Shown here piece after piece: positions 1 to 5,176 of a stretch of 9,860 nucleotides of DNA; the stretch's first letter is position 1; each line of letters begins with the position of its first letter. The notes below the pieces were generated by a model. It saw only the letters and a program-made list of their open reading frames with translations, was not told the DNA's origin and did no database searches. The stretch is from NCBI GenBank assembly GCA_041674345.1, contig JBAYVY010000114.1:1-9860 (forward strand), read 5' to 3'. A program made the translations under genes and the position numbers. Source of the stretch: JBAYVY01 sp041674345 (GTDB lineage Bacteria > Planctomycetota > Phycisphaerae > Phycisphaerales > Zrk34).

Positions 1-34
1 CTTGCGACAAACGAACCACATATTTCTTACGCAT
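1..34 (-). CDS. IS630-type transposase, N-terminus only (runs off the window)
   Basis: The minus strand has an ATG at 34 opening a frame MRKKYVVRLSQ that continues past the left edge of the window. This N-terminus resembles the start of IS630-family (Tc1/mariner-like) transposases, whose N-terminal region is a helix-turn-helix that binds the element's ends. A strong ribosome binding site, AGGGAGG, lies at 40-46 with a 5-nt gap, so the start is well supported. Only 11 codons are visible, so the DDE catalytic domain cannot be assessed. The family call rests on remembered similarity of a very short stretch and on the IS-like end sequence upstream. It could be another protein with a similar start. 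Confidence 0.55.
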   Translation of the reverse strand, partial: MRKKYVVRLSQ

Positions 35-120
35 CGGTGCCTCCCTGCTGATTCCCCGGCGACCCTCGCCGGACAGCAGGTTCATCGGCAATCCTAAACA
101 TTAGACATGACAAAACACTA
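1..120 (-). mobile_element. Probable end of an IS630-family insertion sequence
   Basis: The transposase start at 34 is preceded on the minus strand by about 85 bases with no other gene. Reading inward on the minus strand from 120, the sequence begins TAGTGTTTTGTCATG. IS630 elements insert at TA dinucleotides and duplicate the TA, so the TA at 119-120 is a plausible junction. From 121 onward the DNA becomes a C-run tract unlike the IS segment. The other end lies outside the window, so the inverted repeat and the target duplication cannot be confirmed. The boundary is inferred. Confidence 0.45.
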
Positions 121-149
121 GCCCCTACCCCTCCCAGCCCCTAACTCCC
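121..149 (-). other. G-run tract with G-quadruplex potential between IS end and cobQ remnant
   Basis: On the plus strand, C-runs lie at 122-125, 128-131, 133-135, 138-141 and 147-149. On the minus strand these give four or more G-runs of 3-4 bases separated by 1-2 bases, which satisfies the usual G-quadruplex pattern. The tract lies exactly between the presumed IS junction and the broken cobQ. Folding is a prediction only. Confidence 0.4.
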
Positions 150-166
150 GACCGCGATGTCACCGA

Positions 167-730
167 TCAGCCGCGGCGCGTGCTTTTCCAGCATATCCGC
201 TGCGCGAACACGCCGCCCATGTCGATGTCCGCCGCGATGTAAACTTTCGCCCCCAGCAGGTGGGCCGCGCCCATGTTGGCGATGTCCGGCTGCCTCAGGT
301 TCGGCTCGGCGCAACTGCCCGCCCCCTCCGCGATAATCAAATCAAAGTTTGCTCGCAGATATTCGACCGACTCCCGCACCGCATCGGTGCGCTGTTGCTG
401 CAATTTCCGGGCGACGAAGTAATCCTTCGCCGTGACATCCGCCACGGCCCGTCCGTGCAGGATCAGTTGCGATGTCGTGTCGGAAGTCGGCTTGAGCAGC
501 ACCGGGTTCATCTGCACGATCGGTTTCTGATTCGCCGCGAACGCCTGCACCGCCGTGGCGCGGCCGATCTCTTCGCCGTTCCGCGTGACAAACGAATTGA
601 GCGCCATGTTCTGCGCCTTGAACGGCGTGACCCGCACGCCCCGCCGCGCGAACACACGGCACAACCCGGCGACAAGAATCGTCTTGCCCACATGCGACCC
701 GGTCCCCTGAATCATCACCGGCTGAAACAT
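167..730 (-). pseudogene. cobQ: Truncated cobyric acid synthase (CobQ), N-terminal domain only
   Basis: CobQ uses ATP and glutamine to amidate four side chains of adenosyl-cobyrinic acid a,c-diamide in cobalamin synthesis. The 187-residue frame has the family's N-terminal dethiobiotin-synthetase-like domain: P-loop GTGSHVGKT (9-17), PFKAQNMALNSFVT (36-49), MNPVLLKPTSD (74-84), EGAGSCAEPNLR (135-146) and ADIDMGGVFAQ (167-177). Full-length CobQ is about 480-500 residues, with a C-terminal glutamine amidotransferase domain. Here similarity stops at residue 177, ten missense residues follow, and the frame ends. The amidotransferase domain is absent, so function is very unlikely. In the neighbouring frame 200 to 141 reads ADMLEKHAPRL and then a stop, which may be a remnant of the original C-terminus after an internal deletion (inference). 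No other cobalamin gene is visible, and an IS end lies about 45 bases beyond. Confidence 0.85.
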
Positions 731-773
731 CGCGGAAGTGTAACGACAACCCCAACGCGCCGAAACCCCCTAT

Positions 774-814
774 CGTTTAGCGGGTGACGCGCAGCGTCCC
801 TCGCCGTTTAGCGG
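774..814. repeat. Direct repeat CGTTTAGCGG flanking a hairpin
   Basis: The decamer CGTTTAGCGG occurs exactly at 774-783 and 805-814. Between them GGGTGACGC (782-790) can pair with GCGTCCC (794-800) around a three-base loop, leaving a 2-nt bulge. The arrangement looks like a small dispersed spacer element rather than a gene. From memory, similar CGCTAAACG-containing spacers occur in planctomycete genomes, but I cannot confirm that from this window. It might also serve as a terminator-like structure, although no T-tract follows. Confidence 0.5.
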
Positions 815-867
815 CGGCCATTCGGCAGTCACATTTCTACGCTCAAACAAAATGGAATCGCTCTTCT

Positions 868-904
868 TTGTATCTTCGCGCCTCCGCGCCCTTTGTGATA
901 AGTA
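868..904 (-). repeat. Single arm of a 'CGCGGAGG' spacer repeat
   Basis: On the minus strand the sequence reads CACAAAGGGCGCGGAGGCGC followed by GAAGATACAAAG. This has the same roughly 9-base periodic style as the CACGGAG element between murE and murF. No matching opposite arm is visible here, so it looks like a half copy or a decayed one. Frames through it give spurious peptides. Confidence 0.4.
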
Positions 905-927
905 TTGAAACAGTCTGTTAGCCCGAA

Positions 928-959
928 CCCCGACCCCCAGTCCCCAACCCCCCGCCCCC
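928..959 (-). other. G-run tract with G-quadruplex potential upstream of glycerate kinase
   Basis: Plus-strand C-runs at 928-931, 934-938, 942-945, 948-953 and 955-959 give five G-runs of 4-6 bases on the minus strand, with loops of 1-3 bases. The tract ends 45 bases before the glycerate kinase start, on the template strand of that gene. A role in transcription is possible but unproven. It could equally be a slippage-prone simple-sequence spacer. Confidence 0.45.
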
Positions 960-1004
960 ATTTCCTCCTCAACCCTTCCCTCCGCCTTGCGATATCATCC
1001 GGTC

Positions 1005-2156
1005 ATGCGTGTGCTGATCGCCTGTGACAAGTTCAAAGGATCGCTCACCGCCATACGCGCCGCCGAGGCGATGGCCGCGGGTGTGCGACGCGCGATGCGC
1101 GATGCACGGGTCGATCCGTGCCCCATCGCCGACGGCGGCGAAGGAACCGTGCAAGCAATGGCCGCCTCCGCCCCCGGAAGTATGCTTCACACCACGCGCG
1201 TCACCGGCCCGCTGGGCGAACCGGTCGATGCGACATGGGCGACGCTGGCGGACAACACCGCCGTCGTTGAAATGGCGTCCGCCGCCGGGCTGGCGTTGGT
1301 GCCGAGCGAACAACGTGACCCGACACGCTCCACGACATTCGGCGTGGGCCAGATCATCGCCGCCGCGCTCGATCAGGGTTGTCGTCACATCATCCTCGGC
1401 ATCGGCGGCTCGGCGACGACCGATGCCGGCATCGGTTGCGCCCAAGCCCTGGGTGTCCGATTCGACACCCAACCGGCTTGCCTCCATGCCTTCCTCACCG
1501 GCGGCGACATGCGACGCATCACGCACATCGACCTGTCGCGGCGTGACCCGCGCCTCGCCGAAACACGCATCGAAGTCGCCTGCGACGTGACCGCTCCCCT
1601 GTTCGGCCCCGACGGCGCGGCCTGCATGTACGCCCCGCAAAAAGGCGCGACCCCCGAACAAGTGCGACAACTGGACGAGGGATTGCGCCATGTCGCCGAT
1701 TTGATGCGTTCGCCGGACGACGGGGCGGCACGCCCCGGCTCGCTCCCCGTCCCCGCCCCCGGAAGCGGAGCGGCCGGCGGGTTGGGCTTCGGTTTGACCG
1801 TCTTTTGCGGCGCAACACTGCGTCGCGGCATCGACATCGTGCTGGATGCGGTTCACTTCGATGACCGTCTCGCACAAGCCGATCTGGTGCTGACCGGCGA
1901 AGGCCGGCTCGACGGCCAATCGTTGCAAGGCAAAGCCGCGATCGGCGTCGCCGAACGCGCCGCGAAACTGCACAAACCCGTCATCGCCCTGGTCGGCTCG
2001 CTGGGCGAACACGCCGATCGCTGCAAACAACACGGCATCACCGAATACCACGCCATCGTCAGCGGCGACGTGACACTCGAACAAGCGATGCGAAACGCCG
2101 GGCCGCTGTTGACGGAATTGACGTATCAAGTGTTCAGCGGAGTCCCGCACCCATGA
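1005..2156 (+). CDS. Glycerate kinase (glycerate 2-kinase, GarK/GlxK type)
   Basis: Phosphorylates D-glycerate with ATP. This family (type I, as in E. coli GarK and GlxK) makes 2-phosphoglycerate, which enters lower glycolysis. The enzyme is cytosolic. The 383-residue product spans the whole family: ACDKFKGSL (6-14), PIADGGEGTV (40-49), EMASAAGLALVP (89-100), GIGGSATTDAGIG (132-144), VACDVTAPLFG (191-201), APQKGATPEQ (210-219), GAAGGLGFGL (255-264) and LTGEGRLDGQS (296-306). I start it at the ATG at 1005, because MRVLIACDKFKGSL matches the usual family start; the in-frame TTG at 987 adds six unmatched residues. No clear Shine-Dalgarno is visible. Before the GAAGG motif there is an extra Pro-rich loop (about 240-254) that contains a GC-rich micro-repeat shared with other genes here. 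Its stop overlaps the next gene's ATG. Confidence 0.95.
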   Translation: MRVLIACDKFKGSLTAIRAAEAMAAGVRRAMRDARVDPCPIADGGEGTVQAMAASAPGSMLHTTRVTGPLGEPVDATWATLADNTAVVEMASAAGLALVPSEQRDPTRSTTFGVGQIIAAALDQGCRHIILGIGGSATTDAGIGCAQALGVRFDTQPACLHAFLTGGDMRRITHIDLSRRDPRLAETRIEVACDVTAPLFGPDGAACMYAPQKGATPEQVRQLDEGLRHVADLMRSPDDGAARPGSLPVPAPGSGAAGGLGFGLTVFCGATLRRGIDIVLDAVHFDDRLAQADLVLTGEGRLDGQSLQGKAAIGVAERAAKLHKPVIALVGSLGEHADRCKQHGITEYHAIVSGDVTLEQAMRNAGPLLTELTYQVFSGVPHP

Positions 2157-2419
2157 AGCATCAACGCTACAACATCGACAAGTATCTGCAACAGTACCCC
2201 GGTCTTGCGAAATGGGTGCAAACTTGCGCGGCGTGCGGTGCGCGTGGGTATCGTCCCGATCTGCCGGAGAACATCTATCCGCATCCCAATGTAGGTGCGC
2301 AGCACTTGCGACGCATGTTCGAGCCGTTGGAACTCGATGATCGCGGCCTTTGCGAACAGTGCCGCGTTCACTTGAAAGATCAAACATCCCCAACCGCCAA
2401 AAACCCATTCGAGTCGTAA
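2153..2419 (+). CDS. Small zinc-ribbon-like protein with two CxxC pairs, function unknown
   Basis: An 88-residue protein whose ATG overlaps the glycerate kinase stop codon (ATGA, 2153-2156), so it is probably translated by coupling and made with that enzyme. It has CAAC at 25-28 and CEQC at 67-70, spaced like a four-cysteine zinc site. Between them is a conserved-looking stretch, GARGYRPDLPENIYP (29-43), and LRRMFEPLELDDRGLC (52-67). A YNIDKYLQQYPGLAKWV segment precedes the first pair. From memory, small proteins of this pattern (WV..C..CG..GY.P..P....CxxC) occur in other phyla, but I cannot name a family or a function. No signal peptide or membrane segment is present. Zinc binding is inferred from the cysteines. 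Confidence 0.75.
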   Translation: MKHQRYNIDKYLQQYPGLAKWVQTCAACGARGYRPDLPENIYPHPNVGAQHLRRMFEPLELDDRGLCEQCRVHLKDQTSPTAKNPFES

Positions 2420-2435
2420 CGCCCAACTTATGAAC

Positions 2436-2714
2436 TCACGCCGCTTTCGTGATGGCTTGTGATTCGTATTCGGGGAACATGATGATGGCGGGATGGATGC
2501 CGAACGCGGCGGCGAGTTGCTCGGCGCGTTTCTTGCCGATTTCCACCCGTCCGTTTTCCAACATGCTGATGTTGCCGGCGGCGATGCCCGACCGGCGGGC
2601 CAGTTCCACCTGCGTCCAGCCCTTCAGTTCGCGCAACATATGAATCACCTCGCCGGTGGACAAGCAGGCATGAGCCGTCGCCGCGACGAATTGTTTTGAA
2701 GTTTTATTGCTCAT
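2436..2714 (-). CDS. XRE-family helix-turn-helix antitoxin of a RelE-type module
   Basis: A 92-residue cytosolic DNA-binding protein, likely the antitoxin that neutralises the toxin encoded just upstream and represses the operon. The helix-turn-helix is clear at about 34-55 (TQVELARRSGIAAGNISMLENG), inside a Cro/C1-type domain (about 21-75). The N-terminal 20 residues and the tail after PEYESQ are variable. Toxin-first gene order resembles higBA. The start at 2714 is set by an AGGAG Shine-Dalgarno at 2722-2726 with a 7-nt gap, and the toxin's stop codon is embedded in that site, so expression of the two is coupled. It converges on the small CxxC gene, whose stop is 16 bases away. Confidence 0.88.
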   Translation of the reverse strand: MSNKTSKQFVAATAHACLSTGEVIHMLRELKGWTQVELARRSGIAAGNISMLENGRVEIGKKRAEQLAAAFGIHPAIIMFPEYESQAITKAA

Positions 2715-2721
2715 GGTGCGG

Positions 2722-2727
2722 CTCCTA
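2722..2727 (-). promoter_or_regulatory. Antitoxin ribosome binding site overlapping the toxin stop codon
   Basis: On the minus strand TAGGAG contains both the toxin stop (TAG, 2727-2725) and the AGGAG Shine-Dalgarno of the antitoxin. Ribosomes ending on the toxin therefore sit on the antitoxin's binding site, an arrangement expected to couple the two products. Confidence 0.7.
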
Positions 2728-2997
2728 GTATTTGTGCGGCGTGATTTCCAGAACGTAAATCGTCACGGTATTTCGTTCCACTTCGTAAATCACCCGATAC
2801 TGCAAACTTAATCTCGACGAACGCTGGCCGGTGCGTATGCCTTTCAATTTCTCATCATGGAAACCGGGAAACTCCTTCAATTTCTCCGGCCCATGCTGAT
2901 AAACGATATTCTTCCAAAGCTCGTATTTCTTGACAACACTCTCCGGAAATTTTTCGCACGCCTTACGGATGCTATTGTGTTCCCTGATGATCCACAT
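2725..2997 (-). CDS. RelE/ParE-superfamily toxin (probable mRNA interferase)
   Basis: A 90-residue toxin. RelE-type proteins bind the ribosome and cut mRNA in the A site, while ParE-type relatives hit gyrase; the sequence fits RelE better. Visible features are a helical N-terminus (1-40), FPGFHDEKLKG (43-53) and the family's C-terminal core RSSRLSLQYRVIYEV (59-73), then VYVLEITPHKY-like strand and tail (here IYVLEITPHKY, 80-90). Basic residues R59, R62 and R68 and tyrosines Y67 and Y71 are candidates for RNA contact, by analogy only. I start it at the ATG at 2997. A TTG at 3009 would add four residues but falls inside the predicted -10 box. It precedes the antitoxin by 10 bases as a two-gene operon, and its AT-rich upstream DNA contrasts with the surroundings. 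Confidence 0.87.
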   Translation of the reverse strand: MWIIREHNSIRKACEKFPESVVKKYELWKNIVYQHGPEKLKEFPGFHDEKLKGIRTGQRSSRLSLQYRVIYEVERNTVTIYVLEITPHKY

Positions 2998-3005
2998 TAT
3001 TAAAT

Positions 3006-3034
3006 ACAATAAGTTCTCGTAATTGATAAGTCAA
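3006..3034 (-). promoter_or_regulatory. Predicted sigma70-type promoter of the toxin-antitoxin operon
   Basis: On the minus strand TTGACT (3034-3029) and TATTGT (3011-3006) are separated by 17 bases in a locally AT-rich patch. Transcription would then begin near 2999-3000, essentially at the toxin ATG (2997), implying a leaderless or nearly leaderless mRNA. The -35 matches consensus at five of six bases and the -10 at four of six. No experimental support. Confidence 0.45.
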
Positions 3035-3069
3035 TGCGAATACGAAAAAACCGTATCGCCTCGCGGACG

Positions 3070-3145
3070 CCCCCGGAAATGCGGCGGGTATGCGATTGCG
3101 GTGATGGCCTTTGTCAGCCGCGGCTTTCCGGGGGGCGAGCCGCGG
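3070..3145. repeat. Inverted repeat and nested hairpin downstream of the signalling gene
   Basis: CCCCCGGAAA at 3070-3079 is exactly inverted as TTTCCGGGGG at 3125-3134. A second perfect 8-bp stem pairs CCGCGGCT (3118-3125) with AGCCGCGG (3138-3145) around a 12-base loop. The structures lie within 90 bases after the stop of the minus-strand gene that ends at 3156, so they could end its transcript. Neither is followed by a T-tract, so an ordinary intrinsic terminator is not assured. The core decamer is a variant of the micro-repeat seen in nearby coding regions. Confidence 0.45.
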
Positions 3146-3155
3146 TTTGGATGCG

Positions 3156-4970
3156 TTACGCGGGGGAACCCGGGACGACACCCCCGGCCCCGGAAGTGGA
3201 CGTTGGAGTGTCGCTTTGGGCGGGTTTCGACATGCCTGCTGAAGCGGGCACGCCGGTGGGGGCGGGGGCGGTTCCGGGGGTGGGGACAGTTCCGGTGGCG
3301 GCGAGGGCTTTGCGGACTTCTTCGAGCATTTGTTCGACTTTGAAGGGTTTGAACAACACGGCTTGCAAGCCCGCTTGCGAGGCGCGGACGATGCAGTGGT
3401 TGGGGTCGTAGCCGAAGCCGGTCATGAGGATCACGGGGACGGTCGCATCGCGGCGACGTGCGGCGGCGAAGATTTCGTAGCCGTTGCGGTGCGGCATCTT
3501 GATGTCGGTGATAATCAGGTCCAGCGAACGCTGGTCGATGATCGTCGAGGCCTCGGCCCCGTCCTGCGCGACATGCACGGTCGCGCCGAGTTTGCAAAGC
3601 ACTTCGTTGATCGTTTCACGGATGTTGGGCTGATCGTCGGCGACCAGCACGTGCTTGCCGGCGATGATGGGGTCGATCTCCGCCTTGACCTGTTTGCTGC
3701 CGATGACGGTGCGGGGCGCTTCGCCGGCGTGGCGCACGGCGTCGCGGATTTCCTCGACGTGACCCAGCACGTGTTTGAGCCGGTTGCGGATTTCATCGTG
3801 GCCGATGTATTCATCCATCAGCCCCTGGACTTCGGTGGAGATGTCATTGAGGGGCGCGGCGATTTCCTTGCCGACGTTTTCCGCCATGCGTCCGGTCGTC
3901 GTGTATCGTTCGACGATGAGCAGGTCCAGCGTGTTGAGCGCGATGGCGATGTACCGTCCGAAGATTTCAGCGAACTGGCGGTCATCTTCATTGAACGTGC
4001 CGGCGGTCTGCGATTCGATGTTGAAGATGCCGATGACTTTGTCGTGCAGTCGAAGGGGCACGGTGAGGGAGCTTTTGGCGTGGGTGAGGCCCAGCACGTA
4101 GCGGGGGTCTTTTTCGACATCGTGACAGATGTAGGATCGTCCGGTCGCGGCGACATAGCCGCTGATGCCGTTGCCTTCGGGCTGGGCGTAGAGATCGACT
4201 TCCATCGCTTCGGGGGGCAGGCCGACGGCGATGACCAGTTCGAGTTTGTTGGTGCGTTTATTGATCAGGCGGATGCAGAAATGATCGAAGTGCATCAGTT
4301 CGGTGGCGAAGCCGATGATTTTGTCTTCGAGGACTTTGAGGCGGTCGGTGACGGACATTTTGCTGATGGCGTCGGATTCGAGGCGCACCAGTTCGCGTCC
4401 GGCGGCGTCGATGGCGTCGATTTTTTGCTGGAGCCGGCGGCCGGAGGAGGCGTCCCACACGACGGCGACGACCTGATGAATCGCGCCGGCGTCATCGACG
4501 ACGGGGGAGACGATGGCTTCGTAGTAGCGATCGGAGGTGACCTGGAAGCCGAACTTTTTGGAACGGAGCCGGCGGCTTTCGCCGTCGGCGACGGGGCTGA
4601 CCTGATGGGCGAACAACGTCGCGGCGGAGAGGCAGGTTTGCTTGACGCGGTCGTAAACTTCCGGCGGGAAGGACCGCATTTTGTTGTTGGCCCAGACGCA
4701 GACGCCGGTGTCATCGACGATGCAGACGCCTTCGCCGATGGTGTTCAGCACGAGCGACGCCTGTCGGTCGAACAGGGCGCGTTCGAGGGGGAGGAAGTCG
4801 CCGACATCGGCGAAGATGGCGGCATACATTTCGCGGCGAAGCGCGGCGATGGCGGGATCGGCTTCGGTGAAAACATCGACATCGAAATGGTCGCCGAGGG
4901 TGGCGGTCACCAGGCGTTGGTCGATCTGCTTGCCTGCCAGGAACAGAATGCGCGGACGTTGGGAACTCAT
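3156..4970 (-). CDS. PAS-GAF-pseudo-kinase-receiver signalling protein (atypical response regulator)
   Basis: A 604-residue cytosolic signal-transduction protein. An N-terminal segment (5-60) resembles a receiver fold but lacks its acidic pocket. A PAS-like sensor domain follows (about 68-178), then a GAF domain (about 205-352; GNGISGYVAATGRSYICHDV at 267-285, KVIGIFNIES at 311-320). Helices at 355-415 look like a histidine kinase dimerisation domain: GKEIAAPLNDI (367-377) aligns with the usual SHELRTPLNAI, but the phospho-accepting His is Lys368. No ATPase domain follows. A complete receiver domain (438-556) does, with D445/D446, phospho-acceptor D489, T517 and K541. The tail (558-604) is Pro/Gly/Thr-rich and low-complexity. 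It probably accepts phosphate from an unknown kinase and acts by protein contact, since no DNA-binding or enzymatic output is visible. No partner kinase is adjacent. Confidence 0.85.
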   Translation of the reverse strand: MSSQRPRILFLAGKQIDQRLVTATLGDHFDVDVFTEADPAIAALRREMYAAIFADVGDFLPLERALFDRQASLVLNTIGEGVCIVDDTGVCVWANNKMRSFPPEVYDRVKQTCLSAATLFAHQVSPVADGESRRLRSKKFGFQVTSDRYYEAIVSPVVDDAGAIHQVVAVVWDASSGRRLQQKIDAIDAAGRELVRLESDAISKMSVTDRLKVLEDKIIGFATELMHFDHFCIRLINKRTNKLELVIAVGLPPEAMEVDLYAQPEGNGISGYVAATGRSYICHDVEKDPRYVLGLTHAKSSLTVPLRLHDKVIGIFNIESQTAGTFNEDDRQFAEIFGRYIAIALNTLDLLIVERYTTTGRMAENVGKEIAAPLNDISTEVQGLMDEYIGHDEIRNRLKHVLGHVEEIRDAVRHAGEAPRTVIGSKQVKAEIDPIIAGKHVLVADDQPNIRETINEVLCKLGATVHVAQDGAEASTIIDQRSLDLIITDIKMPHRNGYEIFAAARRRDATVPVILMTGFGYDPNHCIVRASQAGLQAVLFKPFKVEQMLEEVRKALAATGTVPTPGTAPAPTGVPASAGMSKPAQSDTPTSTSGAGGVVPGSPA

Positions 4971-5005
4971 GCGTCGTCTCGATCCTTGGGCGGTTGAAGC
5001 CCCGT

Positions 5006-5035
5006 ATTATATTGTTTTGGTTAACGAACGGTCAA
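5006..5035 (-). promoter_or_regulatory. Near-consensus sigma70 promoter of the signalling gene
   Basis: On the minus strand TTGACC (5035-5030) and a perfect TATAAT (5011-5006) are separated by 18 bases. Transcription would start near 4999, giving a leader of about 29 bases before the ATG at 4970. This is the best promoter in the window and suggests substantial basal expression. Read directly from the sequence; activity is untested. Confidence 0.7.
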
Positions 5036-5041
5036 TGGAAA

Positions 5042-5060
5042 TCCGCGGGAGTCCGCGGGA
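5042..5060. promoter_or_regulatory. Two 10-bp-phased TCCGCGGGA repeats upstream of the -35 box
   Basis: TCCGCGGGA occurs at 5042-5050 and 5052-5060, one helical turn apart, each with a CCGCGG palindrome. The pair sits directly upstream of the -35 box of the minus-strand promoter and in the divergent interval shared with murE. This is where an activator for one gene, or a repressor for the other, could bind. It could also be chance in GC-rich DNA. Confidence 0.35.
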
Positions 5061-5176
5061 GGCAAAAGAGCCGGCGCGATGTCTGACGCGAAATGTGAGC
5101 GATCCGGGGGGAACGGGCCGATAATATGTGGGAACCGGACGCGGCGGTTCGGTTGAAACGGATGTTGGGTGTGACG

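Noticed and set aside
770..961. 63-codon minus-strand frame in the spacer before glycerate kinase
   Set aside because: It is made of the spacer repeat and the G-run tract (peptide with RARRREDTKK and GAGGWGLGVGV), the usual false product of such repeats.
987..1004. TTG start for glycerate kinase six codons upstream
   Set aside because: The ATG at 1005 gives the N-terminus expected for the family, and the extension has no similarity.
969..2426. 485-codon open frame on the minus strand across glycerate kinase
   Set aside because: It lies opposite a well-conserved kinase, its peptide has no recognisable domain, and long antisense frames are expected in GC-rich genes.
2998..3009. TTG start for the toxin at 3009
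   Set aside because: It overlaps the predicted -10 box, and the ATG at 2997 gives a family-like start.
3330..4997. 555-codon plus-strand open frame across the signalling gene
   Set aside because: The peptide is a monotonous Asp/Val/Gly-rich antisense product. The minus-strand frame has clear PAS, GAF and receiver motifs and a good promoter.
5126..5176. Longer MurE starting at the ATG at 5126
   Set aside because: The 17 extra residues do not fit the family start, and a GATAAT box directly before that ATG would place the transcript start downstream of it.
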